NCBI RefSeq assembly: GCF_020782115.1
Contig: NZ_JAJGMW010000019.1
Span: 25,963 to 89,962 of the forward strand
Origin: Leeuwenhoekiella parthenopeia
GTDB taxonomy: Bacteria; Bacteroidota; Bacteroidia; Flavobacteriales; Flavobacteriaceae
Direction: 5' to 3'
DNA length: 64,000 bases
Under the pieces are notes generated by a model. That model was given only the letters and a program-made list of their open reading frames with translations. It made no database searches and was not told the origin of the DNA. Shown here piece after piece: positions 54,002 to 62,484 of this stretch. Each line of letters starts with the position of its first letter. The first letter of the stretch is position 1. A program made the translations under genes and the position numbers.

Positions 54002-54925
54002 CTAGACGCTCACCTGTGATTCATTTGCATTAAGCAGGCGTTGCTGTTTTCGGCGTTGCCGGTTTTTAAAAATTCCATTTAAAATAACGGTGATCAAAAT
54101 CAAAATAGCTCCAAAATAAAAATCGGTACTCATGCGCTCTGAATCACCCAGAATGAGAAAGGCCAAAATAATACCATAAACCGGTTCCAGATTTGTGGTG
54201 AGCATAACGGTGTAGGGCGAAAGGTTACGCATTACAGTCACCGAAGCGATAAAAGCATAGGCGGTACAAACCAAAGCCAAAATGCCCAAATACCACCAAT
54301 CTGATGCCTGAAGACTAAAAAACCCGGAATCAAAACGAGAGGTTAGAGCGAGAAATACGGTGATGCTTCCGGCGCCGGAAAGCATCTCAAAAAACGAAAT
54401 TTTTACAGCATTGTGCTTTTTTACCAGCTTTCCGTTAATCAAAGTAAAAAATGCCGCCAGCAAAGCCGAAAGAAGCGCGACCAGAATTCCGGCAGTATAT
54501 CGGGTTTCCACATTAAAAATGAGATACAAACCCAGAATAACCAAAATTCCAAAAATGATTTCGTACCCAATCACTTTTCGCCTGTAAAATAAAGGCTCTA
54601 AAATGCTGGTAAAAAAGGCTCCGATGCTCATCATCGCCAGGGTAATTGAAACATTAGCCATTTTTATCGCACCAAAAAAGGTGAGCCAATGCAAGGCGAT
54701 TAATACTCCCGCACCAAGCATTACCGCAAGCGCTTTTGGAGTAGTTTTTAATGGAATCTTTTTAATACGGAGATAGGCAAAAATCGCCACACTGGCCAAC
54801 CCCATACGATACCACACCAGCTCTATCGCCCCGATACTGATAAGGGCTCCCAAAACAGCGGTAAATCCCCAAATGAAGACAATGAGGTGAAGATGCAGAT
54901 AATCTTTAAGACTAGCGTTTTGCAT
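54002..54925 (-). CDS. EamA/DMT family permease
   Basis: The 307-aa inner-membrane protein has ten hydrophobic segments in two homologous halves, the EamA drug/metabolite transporter plan. Typical pieces are LHLIVFIWGFTAVLGALISI (about 11-30), the mid-repeat IGAFFTSILEPLFYRR and the second-half NLSPYTVMLTTNLEPVYGII (about 236-255). Such transporters export amino acids or metabolites; the substrate cannot be told. The ATG at 54925 overlaps the end of lptF/G by 14 bases, so expression is coupled. Upstream in-frame start at 55021 is rejected because it lies inside lptF/G. Confidence 0.9.
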   Translation of the reverse strand: MQNASLKDYLHLHLIVFIWGFTAVLGALISIGAIELVWYRMGLASVAIFAYLRIKKIPLKTTPKALAVMLGAGVLIALHWLTFFGAIKMANVSITLAMMSIGAFFTSILEPLFYRRKVIGYEIIFGILVILGLYLIFNVETRYTAGILVALLSALLAAFFTLINGKLVKKHNAVKISFFEMLSGAGSITVFLALTSRFDSGFFSLQASDWWYLGILALVCTAYAFIASVTVMRNLSPYTVMLTTNLEPVYGIILAFLILGDSERMSTDFYFGAILILITVILNGIFKNRQRRKQQRLLNANESQVSV

Positions 54926-55988
54926 AGTTGAGCAAATAAACTGCCAGTATACCAAAAAGCACATTAGGCAGCCAGACTGCCACCAGGGGCGAAAAATCAG
55001 ATTGCTCTGAAATGGTACCAAAAACCTTGTCGAAGAATATAAAAATAAATGCCAGCGAAATACCTAATGCCAGATTGACCCCCATTCCCCCACGGCGTTT
55101 CATAGAAGATACGGCCACGGCGATAATGGTAAGAATGTAAGCACTTACGGGCAAACTGAAGCGCTTGTATAATACCACCTCATAACGGTTGATTGCTGAA
55201 GAACCCCGGGCCTTTTCTTTATCGATAAATTCGCGCAGCCGTGGTGTAGTCAATGTTTCGGCGATGTACTCGAGTGGCGTTAAATCTTCAAGGTCGAATG
55301 AAAACGTGGTATCGACTTTTGGCTCAGATATCAAAATATCACCTTCTTTACCAATGATTCGTTTCTTGTATTGATTAAGTCTGTAAACGGAATCTTCGGG
55401 TATATAGACAATGCTGCGTGCCTGAATCTTATATTGAAGCGTATTATCTTCAAAATGCTCCAGCGTAAAATTCTGTCCCATACGTGTTGAAGGCGTAAAC
55501 CTGCTCACATAGATGTAGTCATTGTCATTGATTTGCCGATACACATTAGCGGTCTCCCGGGCATCTTTATTATTTTTTAAGTATTCATACGAAAACTCAT
55601 TGAAGCCGCGACTGGCAGCCGGAGCCAGATAGGTTCCCAAAATATAGGCCCCCACACAAACAATGGTCGCTCCTATTATATAAGGTCTGAGAAAACGGTA
55701 AAAGGATACCCCACTACTCAGGAAAGCAATAACCTCGGTATTATTGGCCAGTTTAGAAGTAAACCAGATCACCGAAAGGAATAAAAACAGGGGAAAAAGC
55801 AGGTTTGCAAAGTAGATCGTAAAATTGAGATAATAGATGGCCACTTCGCTAAACGGCACTTCATTAGCCAGCATTTTATCTATCTTTTCTGCCAGGTTTA
55901 CCGTAATCCCAATAGGGATAAACAGCAACAGCATCGTGATAAATGTACCCAGATAACGCTTTAAAATGTACCAGTCTAAGATTTTCAT
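54912..55988 (-). CDS. LptF/LptG family LPS-export permease
   Basis: The 358-aa protein has the YjgP/YjgQ layout: three N-terminal helices (about 10-30, 52-75, 95-115), a periplasmic beta-jellyroll (about 130-265, with YIYVSRFTPSTRMGQNFTLE) and three C-terminal helices (about 275-350). With LptB it extracts LPS from the inner membrane and feeds it toward LptD. The starting pattern MKILDWYILKRYLGTFI is family-typical. Its ATG directly follows the tgt stop (no gap), and its 3' end overlaps the EamA gene. Whether it is F or G cannot be decided; the second permease is elsewhere. Confidence 0.92.
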   Translation of the reverse strand: MKILDWYILKRYLGTFITMLLLFIPIGITVNLAEKIDKMLANEVPFSEVAIYYLNFTIYFANLLFPLFLFLSVIWFTSKLANNTEVIAFLSSGVSFYRFLRPYIIGATIVCVGAYILGTYLAPAASRGFNEFSYEYLKNNKDARETANVYRQINDNDYIYVSRFTPSTRMGQNFTLEHFEDNTLQYKIQARSIVYIPEDSVYRLNQYKKRIIGKEGDILISEPKVDTTFSFDLEDLTPLEYIAETLTTPRLREFIDKEKARGSSAINRYEVVLYKRFSLPVSAYILTIIAVAVSSMKRRGGMGVNLALGISLAFIFIFFDKVFGTISEQSDFSPLVAVWLPNVLFGILAVYLLNYAKR

Positions 55989-57119
55989 CTAGAGTCTTTT
56001 ATCCATTTGTTTTACCATCTTTTCTTTCCAGGAATAAAAATCTCCTGCGATGATGTGTTTACGAGCCTCACGCACCAGCCACATGTAGAATCCCAGGTTA
56101 TGAATCGTACCAATCTGGCGGCCCAATATTTCATTTACGCTAAACAAATGCCGTACATAGGCTTTTGAATAGGCGGTATCTACCCAGGTGGTTCCGTCGG
56201 GATCAAGCGGAGAAAAATCGGCCTCCCATTTTTTATTTTTAATATTTATAGTACCATGTTGGGTAAACAAAGTTCCGTTACGACCGTTACGTGTAGGCAT
56301 CACACAATCAAACATATCAACACCTAACGCGATATTTTCAAGAATATTGATTGGCGTACCCACTCCCATCAGATAACGCGGTTTTTCATACGGAAGAATA
56401 TCGGTCACAATTTCGGTCATGGCGTACATTTCTTCAGCAGGTTCACCTACAGAAAGGCCACCAATGGCATTACCCACCGCTCCGGCATTGGCAATATATT
56501 CGGCAGATTGTACACGCAGGTCTTTATACGTACTGCCCTGCACAATAGGAAAAAACGCCTGATCATACCCATACTTCACCGGAGTTTTTGCCAGGTGATT
56601 GATACACCGGTCTAACCAGCGGTGGGTCATATGCATAGAACGCTTGGCATAGTTGTAGTCGCAGGGATAGGGCGTACACTCATCAAAAGCCATGATGATA
56701 TCGGCGCCGATACTACGCTGAATTTCCATCACCCGCTCGGGCGTAAACATGTGAAACGAGCCGTCTATATGGGATTTAAACTTTACGCCTTCTTCCTTGA
56801 TCTTTCGGTTTGCTGAAAGCGAATACACCTGATACCCGCCACTGTCTGTCAGGATATTTCGGTCCCAGTTCATAAACTTGTGCAGTCCGCCTGCTTTTTC
56901 CAGAATAGCAGTCTGTGGCCTTAAATATAAATGATAGGTATTCCCCAAAATGATGTCGGGGTCAATATCCTGAGTAAGTTCCCGCTGATGCACACCTTTA
57001 ACCGTACCCACCGTACCCACCGGCATAAAGATGGGGGTTTCAATGGTTCCGTGGTCTGTAGTTAGAGTTCCTGCCCGGGCCTTACTGGCAGCATCGGTAC
57101 TTACGAGTTCAAATTGCAT
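55989..57119 (-). CDS. tgt: tRNA-guanine(34) transglycosylase, zinc-cysteine-less form
   Basis: The 376-aa enzyme exchanges G34 for a queuosine precursor in GUN-anticodon tRNAs. Catalytic residues are intact: the first Asp in DSGGYQVYSLS (about 91-101) and the nucleophile Asp in DMFDCVMPTRNGRNG (about 263-277). The usual zinc site, CxCxxC plus His, is altered. The stretch LDPDGTTWVDTAYSKAYVRH (about 303-322) has no cysteine at the three positions, while the later IHNLGFYMW retains the His. An in-frame extension to 57203 overlaps a promoter element at 57137-57144, so I start at 57119. It heads the tgt-lptF/G-eamA operon. Confidence 0.95.
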   Translation of the reverse strand: MQFELVSTDAASKARAGTLTTDHGTIETPIFMPVGTVGTVKGVHQRELTQDIDPDIILGNTYHLYLRPQTAILEKAGGLHKFMNWDRNILTDSGGYQVYSLSANRKIKEEGVKFKSHIDGSFHMFTPERVMEIQRSIGADIIMAFDECTPYPCDYNYAKRSMHMTHRWLDRCINHLAKTPVKYGYDQAFFPIVQGSTYKDLRVQSAEYIANAGAVGNAIGGLSVGEPAEEMYAMTEIVTDILPYEKPRYLMGVGTPINILENIALGVDMFDCVMPTRNGRNGTLFTQHGTINIKNKKWEADFSPLDPDGTTWVDTAYSKAYVRHLFSVNEILGRQIGTIHNLGFYMWLVREARKHIIAGDFYSWKEKMVKQMDKRL

Positions 57120-57136
57120 ATCCTGAATTAGAGGGG

Positions 57137-57144
57137 CAAAGATA
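57137..57144 (-). promoter_or_regulatory. Predicted -7 promoter element of the tgt operon
   Basis: The minus strand reads TATCTTTG, matching TAnnTTTG, 17 bases before the ATG at 57119. It supports this start over 57203. Confidence 0.5.
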
Positions 57145-57257
57145 AAACTATTTAATAGATACTTTTGGCCCGAAAAAATGCTTAATAAGTGTAAAATAAT
57201 CACTTATAACTCCTATCTTCTTAAATTATCCTAAAAACCACCGTATTAAGTAGCGTA

Positions 57258-57292
57258 TTGATTGTAATACCTGTTAAAAATGGGTATTTTTG
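57258..57292 (+). promoter_or_regulatory. Predicted promoter of the split transketolase genes
   Basis: TTG at 57262-57264 (also 57258-57260) and TATTTTTG at 57285-57292 are separated by 20 bases, matching the Bacteroidota -33/-7 plan. The ATG follows at 57318. This is among the best promoter matches in the window. Confidence 0.65.
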
Positions 57293-57317
57293 ACCTTCAA
57301 TTTTTAACTCAATCAAC

Positions 57318-58163
57318 ATGCCAAACATTAAAGAATTAGAAGATTTTGTCTCACAGGTACGCAGAGACATCGTAAGGCAGGTACATCAGGTAAGTTCCGG
57401 GCATCCCGGAGGTTCGCTAGGATGTGCTGAATTTTTCGTAGCCTTATATCAGGAAGTGATGAAACGTAAAGAAGGTTTTGATATGGATGGAAAGGGCGAA
57501 GATTTATTCTTCCTTTCTAACGGTCACATTTCTCCCGTTTTCTATAGCGTTTTGGCCCGTTCGGGTTATTTTCCTGTTGATGAACTCAATACCTTTAGAA
57601 AAATAGATTCACGTCTGCAAGGACACCCTACCACTCACGAAGGCCTCCCCGGTATTCGCATAGCCTCTGGTTCCCTGGGTCAGGGTCTTAGTGTAGCTCT
57701 TGGGGCAGCACAGACCAAAAAACTTAATGGTGATGATAACCTGGTATACTCCCTTCACGGAGATGGTGAATTGCAGGAAGGTCAGAACTGGGAAGCCATT
57801 ATGTATGCTGCTGCAAATAAAGTAGATAATATCATCGCTACAGTTGACCTTAACGGACAACAAATTGACGGAAGCACTGATGATGTTCTCAACATGGGAA
57901 GTGTACGTGCCAAGTTTGAAGCTTTTGGCTGGGATGTGCTTGATATCGAGAAAGGTAATGATATGGCCGCTATTGTCGAAGGTTTAAAAGAAGCCAAATC
58001 ACGTACCGGAAAAGGAAAACCGGTTTGTATTTTACTGCATACTATTATGGGTAACGGTGTTGATTTTATGATGTACACGCACGCGTGGCACGGTAAAGCT
58101 CCTAATGACGAGCAGCTTGAGAAAGCTTTAGCTCAAAACCCGGAAACCCTTGGAGATTATTAA
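57318..58163 (+). CDS. Transketolase, N-terminal (thiamine diphosphate-binding) half
   Basis: The 281-aa protein is the TPP/pyrophosphate-binding half of transketolase, which moves two-carbon units between sugar phosphates in the pentose phosphate pathway. Evidence: SSGHPGGSLGCAEFFVALYQ (about 27-46), GLPGIRIASGSLGQGLSVALG (about 108-128, in parts), and the TPP motif GDGELQEGQNWEAIMYAAANK (about 144-164), containing GDG with the later N. The partner half starts 82 bases downstream. The split into two genes is common in Bacteroidota and archaea; both parts are needed for activity. Confidence 0.95.
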   Translation: MPNIKELEDFVSQVRRDIVRQVHQVSSGHPGGSLGCAEFFVALYQEVMKRKEGFDMDGKGEDLFFLSNGHISPVFYSVLARSGYFPVDELNTFRKIDSRLQGHPTTHEGLPGIRIASGSLGQGLSVALGAAQTKKLNGDDNLVYSLHGDGELQEGQNWEAIMYAAANKVDNIIATVDLNGQQIDGSTDDVLNMGSVRAKFEAFGWDVLDIEKGNDMAAIVEGLKEAKSRTGKGKPVCILLHTIMGNGVDFMMYTHAWHGKAPNDEQLEKALAQNPETLGDY

Positions 58164-58245
58164 TCTTCAACCAGGTATTTAAACAAGCTATTAATCTTAA
58201 AATCAATCCCACTTTAATACTCGTATTATTTAAGGGACAATCACT

Positions 58246-59199
58246 ATGAAAAAATTCACAAACTCAGGAAATATAGATACACGTTCAGGTTTTGGTGCCG
58301 GAATGGATGAGCTCGGCAAAACACATGAAGATGTAGTTGCGCTGTGTGCTGACCTTACCGGATCGCTTAAACTGAATGACTTTGAAAAAAATCACCCGGA
58401 GCGTTTCTTTCAAACCGGAATCGCAGAAGCTAACATGATAGGCATGGCTGCCGGTATGACCATTGGCGGAAAAATACCTTACGCTACCACCTTTGCAAAC
58501 TTTGCTACCGGTCGCGTTTACGATCAGATTCGTCAAAGCGTTGCTTACTCCGGTAAAAACGTAAAAATATGTGCTTCTCACGCCGGTTTAACCTTAGGAG
58601 AAGATGGGGCAACCCACCAGATTCTTGAAGATCTCGGTCTTATGAAAATGCTTCCGGGAATGACGGTTATCAATCCTTGTGATTTCAACCAAACCAAAGC
58701 TGCTACAATAGCGATCGCTGATTATGACGGTCCTGTTTACCTGCGTTTTGGTCGCCCAAGCGTTCCCAATTTCACCGAGAAAGACGGAAAATTTGAAATA
58801 GGAAAAGCTTTGCATTTAGTAGATGGTTCTGACGTTACCATCATTGCAACCGGTCACCTGGTATGGCACGCGCTTGAAGCTGCTGAGCAATTGGAAGAAA
58901 AAGGAATCAGCGCTGAAGTGATAAACATTCACACCATTAAGCCGCTTGACGAGGAAGCTATTTTAAATTCGGTTAAGAAAACCCGTTGCGTTGTGACCTG
59001 TGAAGAGCACAATTATTTAGGTGGTCTGGGCGAAAGCGTTGCCGGTGTACTGGCTAAAAATGATCCTGTTTATCAGGAATTTATCGCTACAAACGACACC
59101 TTTGGCGAGTCTGGTACTCCTGCCGAATTGATGGAAAAATACGGTCTTAATACTAAATCTATTGTAGAGGCCGTTAATAGAGTGCTGGCTAAGAAGTAG
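58246..59199 (+). CDS. Transketolase, C-terminal (pyrimidine-binding) half
   Basis: The 317-aa protein completes the transketolase with the pyrimidine-binding and C-terminal domains. FQTGIAEANMIGMAAGMTIGG (about 64-84, in parts) holds the conserved TPP-activating Glu. SHAGLTLGEDGATHQILEDLG (about 108-128) and YLRFGRPSVPNF are typical. The C-terminal domain includes ATGHLVWHALEAAEQL and CEEHNYLGGLGESVAGVL. Co-transcribed with the N-terminal half; no independent promoter is evident in the 82-base gap. Confidence 0.95.
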   Translation: MKKFTNSGNIDTRSGFGAGMDELGKTHEDVVALCADLTGSLKLNDFEKNHPERFFQTGIAEANMIGMAAGMTIGGKIPYATTFANFATGRVYDQIRQSVAYSGKNVKICASHAGLTLGEDGATHQILEDLGLMKMLPGMTVINPCDFNQTKAATIAIADYDGPVYLRFGRPSVPNFTEKDGKFEIGKALHLVDGSDVTIIATGHLVWHALEAAEQLEEKGISAEVINIHTIKPLDEEAILNSVKKTRCVVTCEEHNYLGGLGESVAGVLAKNDPVYQEFIATNDTFGESGTPAELMEKYGLNTKSIVEAVNRVLAKK

Positions 59200-59317
59200 G
59201 CACTTTTTATGATATAATTCCTAAGAATGCCTGTTTTCAGCATCAACCAAAAATTAGTTCGGAATCATTTTTGATTCATTTTAATTTTAACCGCCCGCCG
59301 GGCACAACTTAATTGAT

Positions 59318-59902
59318 ATGAAAAAAGCATTTTTAGGAATTTTATGTTTAATCGGGTCGTATACCTACGCGCAGTCAGACCCGGGCTTTGGTATTAAAGC
59401 AGGTCTTAATTACGGCGCTACAGGTGACATCAGTAATGATGTAGGTGAAGCTTATGAAAACCCGGACCGGGATTTAGGCTTTCACGTTGGTGTTTTTGGT
59501 CGCACAGGTGAACGTTTATACTTCAGACCTGAGCTGGTCTACACCAAATTAAAAACCACTTACAACAGTGATGAGTTTAGTGTACAAAAACTGGACGCTC
59601 CACTTTTAGTCGGTCTTGAAGTTTTTGGTCCCATCAACATTTTTGCAGGTCCTTCTTTACAGTACATTTTAGATACCGAATATGAAGGTATCGATCTTGG
59701 CGATGTTCAGGACGATTTTACGGTAGGCCTTAACTTTGGCGTAGGTGTGGCTTTAGGAAAACTGGGAGTTGATTTGCGCTATGAGCGTGGCTTTAAAGAT
59801 AACGAAGCCCAATTCTTAAGCACTAACGGAATTATCACAAACGATTCACGAATAGACACCCGCCCTGATCAGTTGATCATCAGCCTTTCATTGAATTTAT
59901 AA
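59318..59902 (+). CDS. PorT-like small outer-membrane beta-barrel protein
   Basis: The 194-aa protein has a signal peptide (about 1-18, ending TYAQ) and then FGIKAGLNYGATGD, the opening strand of many Bacteroidota porin-family barrels (outer membrane protein beta-barrel domain). It ends in IISLSLNL. About eight strands with Gly/Asp turns are visible. It is expressed alone after transketolase and before a strong terminator. Partner and substrate are unknown. Confidence 0.88.
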   Translation: MKKAFLGILCLIGSYTYAQSDPGFGIKAGLNYGATGDISNDVGEAYENPDRDLGFHVGVFGRTGERLYFRPELVYTKLKTTYNSDEFSVQKLDAPLLVGLEVFGPINIFAGPSLQYILDTEYEGIDLGDVQDDFTVGLNFGVGVALGKLGVDLRYERGFKDNEAQFLSTNGIITNDSRIDTRPDQLIISLSLNL

Positions 59903-59924
59903 CATTCAATAAACGTTTAAACTA

Positions 59925-59957
59925 AAAAATCCCGCTACCTGAAGTAGCGGGATTTTT
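59925..59957. terminator. Bidirectional rho-independent terminator
   Basis: A perfect 14-bp stem (925-938 with 944-957, loop CTGAA) has A and T runs on its flanks. It separates the porin-like gene from the convergent lipoprotein gene. Confidence 0.9.
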
Positions 59958-59979
59958 AGTTTAAAATATATTCTTCTGA

Positions 59980-60924
59980 TTAATTATCAGGATCTAAATA
60001 GTCTGGAGTGCCATCGCTGTTTGAATCCCTAAAAGGCCGAATCGCATTTCCATTTTCATCAAAGTCTATTTCATCACGAGTTAGAATTCCATCACCATCG
60101 TCATCTGAATCAAGGTAATTAGGAACACGATCTCCATCAGTATCATCTCCTAAATCATTCACGTAATTATTTGCGTTAATATCTTCCAGGTAAGAAGGAA
60201 TTCCGTCTCCGTCATGATCTGTTTGTCTAAAAGAAATTAAATCAAATGTAAAGATCAGATTATCATAAGCCCCAATTCTAGCGGATCCAGAATTATAATA
60301 AGCAAGACCTGTTGGAATAAACACAGCACCTATACCATAATCATCACTATAGATAAGAGTTCCATCTGTATCTTCTGAAATGCTGGTAGCACAACCAAAT
60401 TCTGGCAAAGCATTGGCAAAACCGTCTAATGCATTTGGGTTTTGAACATATAACTCTGCTGCGGGTGCAGCCGAGCCTAAATCAAACCAAACAGGGGTTG
60501 CAGAGAAATCAAATCTAGATTCATAAGGAACATTACCACTATAGTTTACATATGTCGAATCACTAAAGTGAGGTTTTTCACCTGAACCTTCTCTCGCTAC
60601 AAGTATATGTAATTCATGTTCAACCCCTCCTCTTGTAATTATTTTAGTAATAACCTGTTCACTTAGAGGTATTTTATCCGCGTTAGCCCCGGCAATCGTA
60701 TCAAAGATTATACGATTATTGAAATCTGCAGGGTTTGTTTGAAAATCTTCGTAATTATAGAAGTGGGTTTCAAGGTATTCTTTAAATATCTCGTTACTTT
60801 CCAATGCAACTTCGTCAAACTCTCTTGGAGGTTGTATGGAAACCCCACCATCATCATCCTTATTACAAGATACTATCAATAAAAGCCCAAGAGCAGCAAA
60901 AACCGTATTTTTCATCATATTCAT
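59980..60924 (-). CDS. FKBP-like lipoprotein with thrombospondin type 3 calcium-binding repeats
   Basis: The 314-aa protein from the ATG at 60924 has a lipoprotein signal ending LLLIVSC and then KDDDGG, a surface-export-like acidic stretch. The centre (about 90-245) resembles a degenerate FKBP-type prolyl isomerase domain, with VFIPTGLAYYNSGSARIGAY and NLIFTFDLIS in the positions of the FKBP core. The C-terminal 70 residues are acidic calcium-binding repeats (DHDGDGIPSYLED, DTDGDRVPNYLDSDDDGDGI, SNSDGTPDYLDPDN). The catalytic isomerase residues are not clear. Starts at 60915/60918 are also possible. Likely periplasm- or surface-facing; function uncertain. Confidence 0.82.
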   Translation of the reverse strand: MNMMKNTVFAALGLLLIVSCNKDDDGGVSIQPPREFDEVALESNEIFKEYLETHFYNYEDFQTNPADFNNRIIFDTIAGANADKIPLSEQVITKIITRGGVEHELHILVAREGSGEKPHFSDSTYVNYSGNVPYESRFDFSATPVWFDLGSAAPAAELYVQNPNALDGFANALPEFGCATSISEDTDGTLIYSDDYGIGAVFIPTGLAYYNSGSARIGAYDNLIFTFDLISFRQTDHDGDGIPSYLEDINANNYVNDLGDDTDGDRVPNYLDSDDDGDGILTRDEIDFDENGNAIRPFRDSNSDGTPDYLDPDN

Positions 60925-60962
60925 CAATATCCTTTTAGGTCGCGCAAGATACAATTTTGCGC

Positions 60963-60970
60963 TATTTTTG
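60963..60970 (+). promoter_or_regulatory. Predicted -7 promoter element of the S4 gene cluster
   Basis: TATTTTTG matches TAnnTTTG, 32 bases before the ATG at 61003. Confidence 0.45.
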
Positions 60971-61002
60971 TTGTGTAAAAACGAGCTTTAAAGCAATAGA
61001 TT

Positions 61003-61386
61003 ATGCGAGTAGATAAATATTTATGGTGTGTACGATACTTTAAATCCCGTTCTACAGCTACAGAAGCCTGTAAAAAAGGACAGGTAAAAATAAACGATGT
61101 TGCAGTAAAACCCTCTCGGGAAGTTTTTCCTTCAGACCTCATACAAATACGCAAGAATCAGGTTGACTATATCATTGAAGTTTTAAATCACCCGCCCAGC
61201 CGGGTTGGAGCTAAGCTTACAGGACTATACTATGTAGACCGCACCCCTGCCGAAAATCTGGAGAAACTGGATTTACTGAAATACTCTAAAGATTATTACC
61301 GTAAGAAAGGTACCGGCCGTCCTACCAAAAAAGACCGGCGGGATCTGGATGATTTTCACGAAAACGACGACTTCTTTGAAGATTAA
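61003..61386 (+). CDS. S4-domain RNA-binding protein (HslR/Hsp15-like)
   Basis: The 127-aa protein has an S4 RNA-binding domain from the start: MRVDKYLWCVRYFKSRSTAT (about 1-20) and CKKGQVKINDVAVKPSREV (about 23-41). It ends in an acidic tail (DDFHENDDFFED). It resembles Hsp15, which binds stalled 50S subunits carrying nascent chains and frees them. The C-terminal basic region KKGTGRPTKKDRRD is typical. It is the first gene of a cluster with methyltransferase and phosphoribosyltransferase genes, overlapping the next by 11 bases at the TTG start I chose. Confidence 0.92.
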   Translation: MRVDKYLWCVRYFKSRSTATEACKKGQVKINDVAVKPSREVFPSDLIQIRKNQVDYIIEVLNHPPSRVGAKLTGLYYVDRTPAENLEKLDLLKYSKDYYRKKGTGRPTKKDRRDLDDFHENDDFFED

Positions 61387-61963
61387 TCTCGACAAAACCT
61401 ACTGGGAATCCCGTTACGAGGAATCGCAAACAGGCTGGGATATTGGCTATGCCGCCCCCGCGCTAATGACCTATGCAGATCAACTTCCATCAAAAGATTT
61501 ACGTATTTTGATACCCGGAGCGGGTTATGGGCACGAGGCCGAAGCACTTCTTAATGCCGGTTTTACACACCTTACAGTGATTGATCTTTCCGCATCTGCC
61601 CTGCAGCGCTTACAGCAACGTATTCCGGCTACAGATCGCTTAAAAATCATTGAAGGCGATTTCTTTGAACATTCCGGCAGCTATGATCGCATTCTGGAGC
61701 AAACCTTCTTCTGCGCCTTAGATCCTAAACTTCGTAGGGATTACGCCAGGCACAGTTACCATCTGCTAGCTTCAGGCGGAAAACTGGCAGGTTTATTTTT
61801 TGATTTTCCACTTACCAAACAGGGGCCTCCATTTGGAGGCAGCACAGATGAATACACCGCTTTGTTTTCGGAATACTTCCGCATAAAAACACTGGAGCGC
61901 TGTTATAATTCTATAAAACCTCGGGCAGGCAAAGAACTCTTCGCTATCTTTGAAAAAATCTGA
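61376..61963 (+). CDS. SAM-dependent methyltransferase, TPMT-like
   Basis: The enzyme is 195 aa from the TTG at 61376 (LKINLDKTYWESRY), with an ATG at 61349 giving 9 extra residues. The class I methyltransferase core is LRILIPGAGYGHEAEALLNAG (about 43-63 in this numbering, motif I) and IEGDFFEH with YDRILEQTFFCAL. The N-terminal W-x-x-x-Y-x-x-x-x-TGWDIG pattern is that of thiopurine S-methyltransferase-family proteins, which methylate small thiols or halides. It overlaps the S4 gene by 11 bases. Substrate unknown. Confidence 0.87.
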   Translation: MKINLDKTYWESRYEESQTGWDIGYAAPALMTYADQLPSKDLRILIPGAGYGHEAEALLNAGFTHLTVIDLSASALQRLQQRIPATDRLKIIEGDFFEHSGSYDRILEQTFFCALDPKLRRDYARHSYHLLASGGKLAGLFFDFPLTKQGPPFGGSTDEYTALFSEYFRIKTLERCYNSIKPRAGKELFAIFEKI

Positions 61964-61980
61964 AACCTTAATTACAGTCC

Positions 61981-62484
61981 ATGAAAACGGCCGTACAAAC
62001 CATTCTTACCCACGAGGATATTCAACATAAAATACGTCGTATTGCTTATCAGATCTACGAAAGCAATGTTGACGAAAACGAAATCATACTCGCGGGTGTC
62101 GCCCTCAATGGCTATGCGATTGCAGAGCGGCTAAAACCTATTCTCGAAGAGATTTCAGACATTAAATGCATATTGTGCAAGGTAACGATGAATAAAACCA
62201 CCCCTCAGGGGACGGTAGCAACTTCACTGAAGCCGGAAGCCTATGCAAACAAATCTCTGGTGCTTATAGACGACGTGTTAAACTCGGGGACTACGCTTAT
62301 TTACGGGGTTAAACATTTTTTGGATGTGCCGCTTAAGCAATTTAAAACCGCTGTCCTGGTAAACCGAAATCATAAAAAATACCCGGTTAAAGCCGATTAC
62401 AAAGGAATCTCGCTAAGCACCTCACTTCAGGAGCGGGTAAAAGTGCGCTTCAATCCAGAAGGCGACTATGCTATTTTAGAGTAG
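61981..62484 (+). CDS. PyrR-like phosphoribosyltransferase family protein
   Basis: The 167-aa protein has the PRPP-binding motif VLIDDVLNSGTTLIYGVKHF (about 96-115) and a lysine-rich C-terminal half. Length and layout match PyrR-type proteins (uracil phosphoribosyltransferase or pyrimidine-operon attenuator), but no pyr genes or attenuator are adjacent, so a nucleobase salvage role is equally possible. Family members in Flavobacteriia occur beside shikimate kinase, as here. It is 17 bases after the methyltransferase gene and its 3' end overlaps aroK by 9 bases tail to tail. Confidence 0.9.
   Translation: MKTAVQTILTHEDIQHKIRRIAYQIYESNVDENEIILAGVALNGYAIAERLKPILEEISDIKCILCKVTMNKTTPQGTVATSLKPEAYANKSLVLIDDVLNSGTTLIYGVKHFLDVPLKQFKTAVLVNRNHKKYPVKADYKGISLSTSLQERVKVRFNPEGDYAILE

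Noticed and set aside
57120..57203. N-terminal extension of tgt to 57203
   Set aside because: The predicted -7 box lies within it and the family starts near the MQFELVSTD sequence.
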